Assembly (NCBI GenBank): GCA_012838805.1
Contig: DUON01000025.1
Span: 1-51,671, forward strand
Source of the DNA: Clostridiales bacterium
GTDB taxonomy: Bacteria > Bacillota > Clostridia > Christensenellales > DTU072
Length of the DNA stretch: 51,671 nt
Reading direction: 5' to 3'
This document shows positions 32,051-41,490 of the stretch, piece by piece. Below the pieces are notes generated by a model. The model did not search any database and was not told the origin of the DNA. It saw only the letters and a list, made by a program, of their open reading frames with translations. Each line of letters opens with the position of its first letter. Positions within the stretch are counted from its first letter, which is position 1. The position numbers and the translations under genes are program-made.

Positions 32051-34513
32051 ATGCTTAAGCTAAAAAAGATCAAAAAGATTTACGATTTAGGAAGTGACAA
32101 CAAAGTACAAGCGCTTACGGATATTAACTTGGAATTTAGGAAGAGCGAGTTTGTTTCAATTTTAGGTCCCAGCGGATGCGGAAAGACCACCCTTTTAAAT
32201 ATAATCGGAGGCTTGGACAAGAGTACGGACGGAGAGCTTATAGTAAACAACCAGTCCACAAAAGAATTCAAAAGCCAAGACTGGGATAAGTATAGGAATG
32301 AGAATTTAGGTTTTGTGTTTCAGTCGTATAACCTTATACCTCACCAGACCATATTGAAGAATGTGGAATTGTCTCTTACTTTGACGGGCATGAAAAAAGA
32401 AGAGAGACTGAAGCATACAAAAGAGGTGCTTGAAAAGGTTGGTTTGGGAGACCAAATTAACAAAAAGCCTAATCAATTGTCGGGCGGACAGATGCAGAGG
32501 GTTGCTATCGCAAGGGCGCTGGTCAACAACCCCGACATCATTCTTGCGGACGAGCCCACCGGCGCTTTGGACTCCGAAAGCGGACATCAAGTCATGAACT
32601 TATTAAAGGAAGTTGCAAAAGACCGTCTGGTCATTATGGTCACCCATAACGAACAGCTTGCCGAAACCTATTCCACAAGGATAATAAAGCTTAGGGACGG
32701 CAAGGCGATTTATGACAGCAATCCCTATACGGAAGAAACGGTGCATAAAGAGTTGTCCAAACCCAAAAAACCTGTCAAGAAAGCTAAAAAAGAAAAAAAG
32801 AAAAAAATATCCATGTCGTACTGGACGGCGTTTTCTTTGAGTATCAATAACTTATTGAGCAAAAAAGGAAGGAGTATTTTGACTTCTATCGCAGGCAGTA
32901 TAGGAATCATTGGGATTTGTCTTGTGCTTGCCTTGTCGGCGGGCGTTAACAAATACATAGAGACGATAGAAAAGGACGCCTTGTCACTGTATCCTTTGGA
33001 AGTGTCAGAGACTTCGATGTCTTTAAGCTCCATATTCTCTCTGTTGACCGAAGAGATTGAAGAAAGACCAAATCACCCCGATACCGATAAGGTCTATACA
33101 AAAAAGGTTTTGGGCAATGTTATTGCAAAACTTCCTGATCTTATATCCCGAAACGACCTTAAGGCGTTTAAGGCGCATATAGAAGAAAACTATGACGAAT
33201 CATTGGGATATGTCAAATATGACTATAGCGTGGGATTTAATGTGTATTGCAATTATGTCCAAGATGAACAAAACTATATGAAAGTCAGCCCTTTCTTGGA
33301 CGGCATGGAAGAGGTTTTGGATAAGATTCCTTTCTTGCCGGATAACATCTTTAATCAATTGGAAGGGTTTGCCGAAAGGATATCAGTTTGGGATGAAATG
33401 ATAGACAATCAAGAGATTTTGGAACAGCAATATGAGCTTTTAGGCTCTTCAAGGTGGCCTAAGGAAAAAGACGAAGTGGTCGTAATCCTTGACAAAAAGA
33501 ATCAGATCGACGACTTTGCCTTATTGGCGCTCGGGCTGGTTTCAGAGGATACAATAAGGGACATATTCGGAGGACAGACCGAATATGAGTTCACAATTCA
33601 AGACCTTATGAATTTGGAATATAAGCTTATCTCCAACGCCGACTATTACTATTATAACGATTCTTCGGATATGTGGATGAAGCACCACTCCAGAAAAAGG
33701 GATCTTGAATTTGTGGAAACCAACGGCTTGGATGTCAAAGTTGTCGGCGTCATCAGACCCAAAGAAGGGGCGGTGTCCACTTCGATAAACGGACTTGTGG
33801 GATATACTTCGGCTTTGACTGAATATATGATGCAAAAGGCGGCAGACCACCCCGCTGTTCTTGCCCAGCAAGAGAGCGATACGGATATCCTTACCGGCGA
33901 AAAGATAACCAATAAAAAAGCCAAGCTCGTGGAAATGGGCGTTGCTGATATAGACACGCCGTCAAGGATAAGGCTGTATGCTTATTCGTTTGAGGCAAAA
34001 GACCAGATAATAAACTTTATTGAAGACTATAACAAGACCTCAAACAAGCCCATAAAATATTCGGACAACCTAAGCATCATTATGGGTTATGTGGATACTT
34101 TTACAAAAACGGTAACCGGAGTGCTGATAGGTTTTTCGGCAATATCGCTTATTGTGTCTTCAATTATGATAGCTATTATCGTATACACCTCGGTATTAGA
34201 AAGGAGAAAGGAAATCGGCGTTTTGAGAAGCTTGGGCGCAAGGAAAAAGGATGTATCCAATGTGTTCTTTGCCGAATCCGCCACCTTGGGCTTTTTCTCA
34301 GGGGTTATTGGCGTATTGGTGACGCTTCTTTTGAGCGTGCCAGCAAATATTATCTTAAAAATGATGTTCTCATTCGCTGGTCTGGTGTCCATGCAGTGGT
34401 GGCATGCGGTAATGATGATATTTATTAGCTTTTTGCTCAGCGTTCTGGCGGGCTATATACCCTCGCGTATGGCTGCACAGCAAGACCCCGTAAAGGCGTT
34501 GAGAACAGAATAA
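32051..34513 (+). CDS. Fused ABC ATPase-permease, MacB/FtsX-like
   Basis: 820 residues joining an ATPase and a permease. ATPase domain: Walker A GPSGCGKTT (39-47), signature LSGGQMQR (143-150), Walker B IILADEPTGALD (163-174), the LolD/MacB type. A Lys-rich linker (about 250-270) leads to membrane span 1 near 285-305, a large external domain (about 310-690), then three more spans in an FtsX-like C-terminus ending PSRMAAQQDPVKALRTE. MacB-type pumps act on peptides, antibiotics or lipoproteins from outside the membrane rather than importing sugars. Such fusions are frequent in Firmicutes; the substrate is unknown. AGGAGA precedes the ATG; an in-frame TTG just before is ignored. Confidence 0.88.
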   Translation: MLKLKKIKKIYDLGSDNKVQALTDINLEFRKSEFVSILGPSGCGKTTLLNIIGGLDKSTDGELIVNNQSTKEFKSQDWDKYRNENLGFVFQSYNLIPHQTILKNVELSLTLTGMKKEERLKHTKEVLEKVGLGDQINKKPNQLSGGQMQRVAIARALVNNPDIILADEPTGALDSESGHQVMNLLKEVAKDRLVIMVTHNEQLAETYSTRIIKLRDGKAIYDSNPYTEETVHKELSKPKKPVKKAKKEKKKKISMSYWTAFSLSINNLLSKKGRSILTSIAGSIGIIGICLVLALSAGVNKYIETIEKDALSLYPLEVSETSMSLSSIFSLLTEEIEERPNHPDTDKVYTKKVLGNVIAKLPDLISRNDLKAFKAHIEENYDESLGYVKYDYSVGFNVYCNYVQDEQNYMKVSPFLDGMEEVLDKIPFLPDNIFNQLEGFAERISVWDEMIDNQEILEQQYELLGSSRWPKEKDEVVVILDKKNQIDDFALLALGLVSEDTIRDIFGGQTEYEFTIQDLMNLEYKLISNADYYYYNDSSDMWMKHHSRKRDLEFVETNGLDVKVVGVIRPKEGAVSTSINGLVGYTSALTEYMMQKAADHPAVLAQQESDTDILTGEKITNKKAKLVEMGVADIDTPSRIRLYAYSFEAKDQIINFIEDYNKTSNKPIKYSDNLSIIMGYVDTFTKTVTGVLIGFSAISLIVSSIMIAIIVYTSVLERRKEIGVLRSLGARKKDVSNVFFAESATLGFFSGVIGVLVTLLLSVPANIILKMMFSFAGLVSMQWWHAVMMIFISFLLSVLAGYIPSRMAAQQDPVKALRTE

Positions 34514-34538
34514 AAAATCTTATTTATAGGCGGGCAAT

Positions 34539-35894
34539 ATGGGAGAATCAAATAACACAAAACTTACCCCAAAAGTATGGACGGCTTTTGTGCTGTTTGG
34601 GCTTATTGGTCAGATAGCGTGGATAATCGAAAACATGTACCTCAATGTCTTTGTATACAAGACAGTGACTTATGACCCCGACGCGATAGCGATTATGGTG
34701 GCGGCAAGCGCAATTATAGCGACCGCCGCCACTCTTTTAATGGGGGCTCTTTCGGATAAGATAGGCAAAAGAAAGATCTTCATGACCTGGGGATATATCG
34801 TATGGGGCCTAAGCATCGTGTCTTTCGGCTTTTTGACGGTAAAGAACATGTCAGCTTTGTTCTCTGCCGCCAATGCGGTAACGATTACGGTATTTGCCAT
34901 TGTGGCGGTGGACTGCGTCATGACTTATATCGGCTCCACCGCAAACGACGCCGCCTTTAACGCATGGGTGACGGATATCACTTCGCCGTCAAACAGGGGC
35001 AAGGTGGAAGGCTTGCTGGCGACTATGCCCCTTTTGGCTATGCTGGTGGTGTTCGGGTTTTTGGATTCCTTGACGCAAAACAGCAAATGGATACAGTTCT
35101 TCGCAATAGTGGGCGGAGTGGTTGCATTGTCAGGACTTGCGGGGATGTTTATAATAAAGGACAAAGCCATACCCAAAAAGGATTCCAAATACTTTAAGGA
35201 CATTATATACGGCTTCCGTCCCTCTGTAATAAGGGATAACAAGCTCTTGTACTTAATGTTTATTACCGTATGCGCCTTGGGGATAGCTCAACAAGTCTTT
35301 ATGCCGTACTTTATCATATACTTTGAGTTCTTCTTGGGTATAACCGACTATGCCTTAATCCTCGGCGCAGTGCTTATTATGGCGTCGGTTTTGAGCGTGA
35401 TTTTGGGAAGAGTGGTGGATAAATACGGAAAGAGCAAGTTCCTGTTAATGGCGGGGATTATTTATATAATCGGCATGCTGGGGCTTTATATTTTTGGAAA
35501 GACATTAAAAGACAATAGAACTTTGACCACCATATTTACTACAATAATGGGAATCTTGACCATGGGGGCTTATCTTCTGGCCATGATAGTCTTAAATTCT
35601 TCCACCCGTGATTTATTGCCCAAAGGGCATGTGGGACACTTTACGGGAATACGAATGATATTCTTTGTCATGGTGCCCATGGTGATAGGTCCTTTCATTG
35701 GCTCCACAATAATAAAGAACAGTCCCATGACCTATGTGGACGAATTTGGCGCCATACAGTCCACGCCTATTCCCGAAATCTTTTTGGGGGGAGCGATTGT
35801 GGCAGTGCTGGCGCTTATACCCATTGTTTTAATCTTAAGGGCATATAAAAAATACGGTGAAATCTTAAAGCCGCAATCGGAGAAAAATGAATAA
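34539..35894 (+). CDS. MFS transporter
   Basis: 451 residues with about 12 membrane segments. The MFS A-motif is GALSDKIGKRKIF after span 2, and a related GRVVDKYGKSKFL comes after span 8. The distribution and DITSPSNRGKVEGL recall sugar or glycoside transporters of the GPH/MFS border. It follows the ABC gene by 25 bases and overlaps the DUF2804 gene by eight, so it acts with it. Substrate not readable. Confidence 0.83.
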   Translation: MGESNNTKLTPKVWTAFVLFGLIGQIAWIIENMYLNVFVYKTVTYDPDAIAIMVAASAIIATAATLLMGALSDKIGKRKIFMTWGYIVWGLSIVSFGFLTVKNMSALFSAANAVTITVFAIVAVDCVMTYIGSTANDAAFNAWVTDITSPSNRGKVEGLLATMPLLAMLVVFGFLDSLTQNSKWIQFFAIVGGVVALSGLAGMFIIKDKAIPKKDSKYFKDIIYGFRPSVIRDNKLLYLMFITVCALGIAQQVFMPYFIIYFEFFLGITDYALILGAVLIMASVLSVILGRVVDKYGKSKFLLMAGIIYIIGMLGLYIFGKTLKDNRTLTTIFTTIMGILTMGAYLLAMIVLNSSTRDLLPKGHVGHFTGIRMIFFVMVPMVIGPFIGSTIIKNSPMTYVDEFGAIQSTPIPEIFLGGAIVAVLALIPIVLILRAYKKYGEILKPQSEKNE

Positions 35895-36912
35895 AATCGT
35901 TTCTAAACAAAAGCTCCTTGACAAAAGGGGGCATTTGGCAGTAAAAGGATATGCCACCAAACTTTTGCTGGAATACAGCCGAAAGGACATAAAAGCCTGC
36001 CCTTTGAGAATAAAAGAATGGGACTATTACTTTATGGGGAACGATAAGTTCGGCTTATCGCTGACTTTTGCGGATAATTCCTATATGGGGCTTGCAAGCG
36101 CTCAATTTTTTGATTTTGAAAAAGGCAGTAAAGTTACTGATTTTGCCTTTATACCCTTTCCTATGGGAAGAATGAAGATGCCAACGACAAGTAAAACCGG
36201 CGATATAACCTTTAAGAATAAAAAAGTGGATATGCGGTTTCTAAATGATAACGGCAAGAGGCGGCTTTATTGCGACATGCCGTATTTTGACAAGTCCAAA
36301 GGGCTTAAGGCGGATATTGAGCTTTATGAAGAACCCCAAGACTCCATGGTGATAGCCACGCCTTTCAAGGACGATAAAAAGGCGTTCTATTATAACCAGA
36401 AAATAAACTGCTTGAAAGTTCGAGGAGAACTGGTATATAACAAAAAAGAATATGATATCAATAGTCTTATGGCGGTTTTGGATTGGGGCAGGGGCGTTTG
36501 GACATATGACAACACTTGGTACTGGTCGTCAGCGTCCGCAGAGCTTGAAAACGGAGAAAGTTTCGGGTTTAATTTAGGGTATGGCTTTGGCGATACCTCC
36601 GCCGCCACCGAGAATATGCTTTTTTATAAAGGGAGAGCGCATAAGCTGGAACATGTGGACTTTGGGATACCTAAAATAGGCAATAGGGACTCTTTTATGG
36701 ACCGGTGGCATTTCACTTCAAGCGACAATAGGCTGGAGATGATTTTTAAGCCGTTTTATGACAACCGCACCAAATTGAACGCTTTGATTCTTGCCCAAGA
36801 CGCTCATCAGGTCTTTGGGAAATTCAGCGGACGGGCGGTTTTGGACGACGGGAAAGAAATCAAGTTCCACGATATTGTTGGATTTGCCGAAAAGGTGCGC
36901 AACAAGTGGTAG
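35887..36912 (+). CDS. DUF2804 family protein
   Basis: 341 residues. The family marks DWGRGVWTYDNTWYWSSASA (about 198-217) and GFNLGYGFGDTSAATENM (about 225-242) are present. The fold is probably a beta-barrel like the lipocalin/AttH hydroxyneurosporene synthase group, which handles lipids or terpenoids; no enzyme activity is proven. It overlaps the MFS gene by eight bases. No signal peptide. Confidence 0.8.
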   Translation: MNKIVSKQKLLDKRGHLAVKGYATKLLLEYSRKDIKACPLRIKEWDYYFMGNDKFGLSLTFADNSYMGLASAQFFDFEKGSKVTDFAFIPFPMGRMKMPTTSKTGDITFKNKKVDMRFLNDNGKRRLYCDMPYFDKSKGLKADIELYEEPQDSMVIATPFKDDKKAFYYNQKINCLKVRGELVYNKKEYDINSLMAVLDWGRGVWTYDNTWYWSSASAELENGESFGFNLGYGFGDTSAATENMLFYKGRAHKLEHVDFGIPKIGNRDSFMDRWHFTSSDNRLEMIFKPFYDNRTKLNALILAQDAHQVFGKFSGRAVLDDGKEIKFHDIVGFAEKVRNKW

Positions 36913-36928
36913 AAAGCCTTTTTTGATA

Positions 36929-36957
36929 TTGAAAGATATTTTTTAGTGTGATACAAT
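36929..36957 (+). promoter_or_regulatory. Promoter of the LCAT-like gene
   Basis: TTGAAA, 17 bases, TACAAT, 34 bases before the start at 36992; AAGGTGG is the ribosome binding site. Confidence 0.7.
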
Positions 36958-36991
36958 AGTTATGGTTATTTCATTGTAAAAAGGTGGAAAA

Positions 36992-38413
36992 ATGAAAAGA
37001 AAGATTCTGTTGATTGTATTGATAGTCGTAATATCTTTGGTGGTCGCTTTCGGCACTTTCGCAGGGACGACTTATGCCTTATACACCAAAGAGAAAAAGG
37101 CGGTCATAATACTTCCTGGACTTTTTGCCAGCGGGCTTTATGATTCTGAGACGGGAAAGGCGGTTTGGGACCCGTTCGAGGACCTTGATGTCTATTATGG
37201 AGATATCATGCCTCCCGAAGGCGGCATAAATTTTGGGAAAATCGCTGCTTTGCTGTTGGAAGAAAGCGTCGCCGACGAGGTCAAAAAGATTATGGCGAAC
37301 CAAAACTATGGCGAAGAGGACAGCTTGTTAAATCTTATGGCGGTCAATGAGGATGGAACGCCCGCTGTTCCCAGCGTGGTGGGAGTGCCTTGGTATGAAT
37401 ATGAGGGTAGGATTAAGTACGGCGCCATAAACGCACAAAAACAGATGTACTTTTCCATTTATGAAAAATATAAAGACGACTATAATGTGGAAATCTTTAA
37501 TTATGATTTCAGACGGGACAATAGGTATACCGCAGAACTTCTGGAAGACTACATAAACCAAAAGGGCTATAAAGAAATAATCTTGGTATCCCACTCTAAC
37601 GGCGGGCATGTGGCGGCGATTTATCTTGCCAGAAGCCAAGCCAACAGGGACAAGGTAAAGAAATATATAAGCTATAACGCGCCCTATTTAGGGTCTTTTT
37701 CCGCCATAAGAATACTTGAGAATTTAGATACCATGATTCCCGATATGGTGGCGGGCATTCCCGATTTTTGGAAAAAGGCGCTGAAGAATATTTTTAATAA
37801 CCTTGAAGATGTGTTCAACAAGCAGTTTATGAAAATCCTCAATATGTGGACGGTATATCATCTGTTGCCAAACTATGAACTGCTGACCAACGAATATGAC
37901 GGCGAGCAGGCGGCGTATTATTTTGACGGCGAAAGGAAAATCTTTGAGAATGAGCAAGAACTTTATGAATTCTATTGCTCCAGACCTTGGGCAAGACATG
38001 AAAACGGCGAGCTTAAGCCGGCTATGATAGACTGGCTTGACTATATTGATTCCTTGAAGGTGACCTTGCCGAGCGGCGAAAAGGTGTATTCCCCCACCCT
38101 TGTGGATACTACATATTTTGCAGGAATGGACTGTGAAGGACCCAATAAGGTGTATTTTGAGACCAAGGACGATGCACTTGTTATGACAGACGCTCAAACC
38201 ACCACAAAGGGCGACGGTACGGTGCTTTTGACCTCCGCTGTGGCGTTTGAAGAAGATTTGTCCAAGATTACTTTTTGGCACGGCGTCAACCATGTGGGAG
38301 TCAACACCTATTTTGAAGAGTATTGTCAAGAAGATACCTATGCCGCCATTGACAAAAGCATAGATAAGCCCTCTTGGTACTACTCCATGTGGTTTAAGAT
38401 TCTAAAAAAATAA
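36992..38413 (+). CDS. Membrane-anchored LCAT-like lipase/acyltransferase
   Basis: 473 residues. An N-terminal signal anchor (about 4-28) places the rest outside the cell. The alpha/beta-hydrolase part starts with VIILPGLFASGLYD (38-51, lid/oxyanion region) as in lecithin:cholesterol acyltransferases. The nucleophile elbow is SHSNGG with Ser202; the acid and base are probably the Asp in the FAGMDCEGP region or near, and His in FWHGVNHVGV near residue 430. It could hydrolyse or transfer acyl chains of phospholipids or glycolipids. It has its own promoter and terminator. Confidence 0.82.
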   Translation: MKRKILLIVLIVVISLVVAFGTFAGTTYALYTKEKKAVIILPGLFASGLYDSETGKAVWDPFEDLDVYYGDIMPPEGGINFGKIAALLLEESVADEVKKIMANQNYGEEDSLLNLMAVNEDGTPAVPSVVGVPWYEYEGRIKYGAINAQKQMYFSIYEKYKDDYNVEIFNYDFRRDNRYTAELLEDYINQKGYKEIILVSHSNGGHVAAIYLARSQANRDKVKKYISYNAPYLGSFSAIRILENLDTMIPDMVAGIPDFWKKALKNIFNNLEDVFNKQFMKILNMWTVYHLLPNYELLTNEYDGEQAAYYFDGERKIFENEQELYEFYCSRPWARHENGELKPAMIDWLDYIDSLKVTLPSGEKVYSPTLVDTTYFAGMDCEGPNKVYFETKDDALVMTDAQTTTKGDGTVLLTSAVAFEEDLSKITFWHGVNHVGVNTYFEEYCQEDTYAAIDKSIDKPSWYYSMWFKILKK

Positions 38414-38436
38414 AAAGATATCGATAGACTTTTTTG

Positions 38437-38474
38437 TGGCGGCTTTGGTTTTTAATCAAAGTCGCCATTTTTTT
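38437..38474 (+). terminator. Terminator of the LCAT-like gene
   Basis: 11-bp stem TGGCGGCTTTG / CAAAGTCGCCA (one G-T pair), then seven T. Confidence 0.88.
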
Positions 38475-38485
38475 ATCTGATTTTG

Positions 38486-38514
38486 TTGTAAAGTCAAGTC
38501 GGGCTTGATATTAT
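38486..38514 (+). promoter_or_regulatory. Promoter of glnA
   Basis: TTGTAA, 17 bases, TATTAT, about 50 bases before the glnA start. Confidence 0.55.
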
Positions 38515-38563
38515 ATTATATAGTACTTATAATAATAGGATAAAAAAGAGAGGATAAAGATTG

Positions 38564-39991
38564 ATGTTCAAGACATTTTCAGAGCTCAAAGAGTACTGTA
38601 AGATAAGCCAAGTCAAGATGATAGACTTCAAGATAATTGACCTTAACGGCAGGTGGCGGCATTTAACCATTCCCGTTGAAAGGCTTAGCGAAAAGATTTT
38701 TGTCGAGGGCATAGGCTTTGATGGCTCAAACTATGGCTACGCCCCCACCGAAAAAAGCGATATGGTGTTTATACCTGATTTGAAGACGGCTTTTTTGGAC
38801 CCGTTTTGTTCTATTCCCACAATGAGCATGATTGGGGATATCTATATTATTGACGCTCCGCATAGGAGATTCCCTCAAGACCCAAGGAAAATTGCCGAAA
38901 AATGCGAACAGTATCTGGTCAAGCTTGGGTTTGCGGATGAAATTAGGGTGAGTCCGGAATTTGAGTTCTATGTTTTTGACAATATCAGCTATCAAATAGC
39001 TCCCAACAAGATAGGCTTTGAGATAGACGCCGAGCAAGCTGAATGGAACACATGCCGAAAGGAAAATAATCTGGGCTATAAAGTCCCTCTTAAGGAAGGG
39101 TATCATGCGGATTTGCCGTATGATGCGAATTATAACCTTAGAAGCCAAATGTGCGAGCTGCTTGAGGAGCGGGGAGTAAAAGTCAAGTACCACCACCATG
39201 AGGTCGGAGGTCCGGGACAGCAAGAAATCGAGGTGGAATCTGGCGGGCTTAAAGAGATGTCGGATAAGACCATGCTGATAAAGTATATCGTAAAGAACGC
39301 CGCGCGTCAGGCGGGCAAGACAGCCACTTTTATGCCCAAACCCATATTCAACGAGGCAGGCAGCGGAATGCACCTGCATATGCACCTTTTCAAAGAGGGA
39401 AAACCTGTCTTTTATGACGAAAAGGGGTATTCGGGATTGAGTGAGACCGCTTTGTATTTTATCGGCGGAATACTTAAACATGCAAGGGCGCTTTCGGCTT
39501 TTGTCAACCCGTCCACAAACAGCTATAAAAGGCTTGTGCCCGGCTATGAAGCGCCAATAAATTTTTGTTTCGCCACCGCCAATAGAAGTTCGGTAATCCG
39601 TATACCCGACTATGCCAAGTCTGCAAAAGACAAGAGGTTCGAGTATAGGGCGGGAGACGGTACCGCCAATCCCTATTTCGCATTCACGGCGATAATCATG
39701 GCGGGAATAGACGGCGTTAAGAACAGAATAGACCCGATAAAGCAAGGGTTTGGCCCCTATGATGTCAATTTGTATAACTTGTCGGATAAGGACAAGAAAA
39801 AGATAAAGACCCTTCCAAGGTCGCTTGACCAAGCTTTGGACGCTTTGGAAAAGGACTGGGAATTCTTGACCGCCGACGATGTCTTCCCCAAAGAGCTTAT
39901 TGACGCTTGGATATCCCAAAAGAGAAAAGAAGCCAAAAAAATAAACCTGACGCCCAATGCAATGGAATTTAATTTATATTATGATTTATAA
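38564..39991 (+). CDS. glnA: Glutamine synthetase, type I
   Basis: Makes glutamine from glutamate, ammonia and ATP; dodecameric cytoplasmic enzyme. 475 residues. Seen: IGFDGSNYGYAPTEKSDM (about 49-66), metal ligands in SPEFEFYVF and VGGPGQQEIEVE, the MPKPIFNEAGSGMHLHMHLF signature segment (about 262-281), NRSSVIRIP and FEYRAGDGTANPYFAF. A Tyr sits in NLYNLSDKD at the place of the enterobacterial adenylylation loop, but no adenylyltransferase is seen here. It is monocistronic with promoter and terminator and no glnR beside it. The start is the ATG at 38564 with AGAGG upstream. Confidence 0.94.
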   Translation: MFKTFSELKEYCKISQVKMIDFKIIDLNGRWRHLTIPVERLSEKIFVEGIGFDGSNYGYAPTEKSDMVFIPDLKTAFLDPFCSIPTMSMIGDIYIIDAPHRRFPQDPRKIAEKCEQYLVKLGFADEIRVSPEFEFYVFDNISYQIAPNKIGFEIDAEQAEWNTCRKENNLGYKVPLKEGYHADLPYDANYNLRSQMCELLEERGVKVKYHHHEVGGPGQQEIEVESGGLKEMSDKTMLIKYIVKNAARQAGKTATFMPKPIFNEAGSGMHLHMHLFKEGKPVFYDEKGYSGLSETALYFIGGILKHARALSAFVNPSTNSYKRLVPGYEAPINFCFATANRSSVIRIPDYAKSAKDKRFEYRAGDGTANPYFAFTAIIMAGIDGVKNRIDPIKQGFGPYDVNLYNLSDKDKKKIKTLPRSLDQALDALEKDWEFLTADDVFPKELIDAWISQKRKEAKKINLTPNAMEFNLYYDL

Positions 39992-39996
39992 GAAAG

Positions 39997-40022
39997 ACCG
40001 CCTTGTAAGAGGCGGTTTTTTT
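39997..40022 (+). terminator. Terminator between glnA and trkH
   Basis: ACCGCCT-TGTAAG-AGGCGGT with a T-run on the + side. It overlaps the last two bases of the convergent trkH gene, so it can also end that transcript. Confidence 0.85.
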
Positions 40023-41481
40023 AGAACTTCTTTTTCCATACCCTTGGATTGAAGATAAGAAGCATGGGCAAAATTTCCAGCCTGCCTACAAGCATATCAA
40101 AGGCAAGCACCATTTTGCAAAAGGCATTATAAAAGGCGTAGTTGCCCGTATGCCCGATATTCCCAAAGCCTGAGCCGATATTGTTTATGCTGGAATTGAC
40201 GGCGGAGATGTTCGTGATAAAGTTCAATCCGCCAATAGAAGAGATTGATATCAACAATACGGATATAGCAAAAATAAACATATATATGGAAAAGTATGCA
40301 AGGACACCGTTGGAGACAGCGGGGTCAAGGGTTTTGCCGTCGAATTTTATATTCAAGACCGACCTTGGGGATACGGTCTTTCTGATTTCGTTAAGTCCGG
40401 TTTTTATTAAAATAATCGCTCTTGAGACCTTAAGCCCGCCGCCCGTAGAGCCTGCACAAGCGCCTATGAACATTAACAAGAAAAGCACTGTTTGGGCAAG
40501 CAGCGGCCAGCTGTTATAGTCGGCTGTGGTGTAAGCGGTAGTGGACGCCATGGAGACGGTATGAAAAATAGAATGCCTTATGGTTTCGCCCAATGTGGAA
40601 TAAACTCTGTTTACGGCAAGGCTAATGGTGATTATTAATGAAGATATAAAGATAATGCCCACAAATGTCCTTAACTCCTCGCTTTTCAAGGCTTGTTTGA
40701 TACTGCCGATAAGAATAAGATAGTAGATATTGAAGCTAATGGCAAAAAGGAACATATATACCGTTATGACAATGTCGATATAGGCGTTGTTATATGCGCT
40801 AATACTCCCGTTCATACTTGAAAAACCGCCTGTACCCGCTGTGCCGAGCGCATGCACAAAGCTATCAAAAAGACTCATGCCGCCAAAAAGTAAGAAAATA
40901 ACTTGCGACAATGTCAGCCCTATATAGATGCCATATAGAATCCTTGCGGTGAACTTGAGCTTGGACACCAATTTCCCCACTTGAGGGCCGGGGCTTTCCG
41001 CTCTGAACAGATGAATAATCTTGGCGTCGGATTTGGGGATAATGGCGATGATAAAAACCAAAACCCCCATGCCGCCTACCCATTGAGTTAGGCTTCGCCA
41101 GAACAAAAGGCTTTTGGGCAGGCTTTGGATATCGCTAAGGATAGTGCCGCCCGTTGTGGTAAAGCCGGAGATTGTCTCAAAAAGGCTGTCAATAAAATTG
41201 GGGATATATCCGCTTATAAAAAACGGAAGAGAACCAAAAAGCGAAAGCAGTATCCAGCTAAGCGCCACTATGACAAAGCCTTCCCGTGCGCGGAAATCGC
41301 GCTTTTCGGGCTTTTTTAAGGAAAAAGGGACACCTATCAGCACAAGCGCCAATATAGCTATGCCAAAGCCCAAAAGGGTATCTTCACCGTATATTATTGA
41401 TAAAACAAAGGGTATACATAATAAAACAGCTTCCAAGACGGCGATGTGACCTAATATATAAGAAGTCATTTTGTAGTTCAT
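40021..41481 (-). CDS. trkH: Potassium uptake protein TrkH
   Basis: Membrane pore of the Trk/Ktr K+ system, 486 residues, about ten spans. Four pore-loop repeats are visible: SGFTTTGGTIL, LGTAGTGGFSS, MASTTAYTTAD and NIGSGFGNIGHTGN; the conserved Gly of each loop is kept in loops 1, 2 and 4, and loop 3 has Ala instead. It starts nine bases after trkA, which encodes the gating ring, on the same transcript. Confidence 0.92.
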   Translation of the reverse strand: MNYKMTSYILGHIAVLEAVLLCIPFVLSIIYGEDTLLGFGIAILALVLIGVPFSLKKPEKRDFRAREGFVIVALSWILLSLFGSLPFFISGYIPNFIDSLFETISGFTTTGGTILSDIQSLPKSLLFWRSLTQWVGGMGVLVFIIAIIPKSDAKIIHLFRAESPGPQVGKLVSKLKFTARILYGIYIGLTLSQVIFLLFGGMSLFDSFVHALGTAGTGGFSSMNGSISAYNNAYIDIVITVYMFLFAISFNIYYLILIGSIKQALKSEELRTFVGIIFISSLIITISLAVNRVYSTLGETIRHSIFHTVSMASTTAYTTADYNSWPLLAQTVLFLLMFIGACAGSTGGGLKVSRAIILIKTGLNEIRKTVSPRSVLNIKFDGKTLDPAVSNGVLAYFSIYMFIFAISVLLISISSIGGLNFITNISAVNSSINNIGSGFGNIGHTGNYAFYNAFCKMVLAFDMLVGRLEILPMLLIFNPRVWKKKF

Positions 41482-41490
41482 GATAAATAC

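Noticed and set aside
38726..39919. 397-codon minus-strand ORF antisense to glnA
   Set aside because: Shadow of glnA; the composition is rich in Leu, Arg and Cys without a domain, and it lacks start signals.
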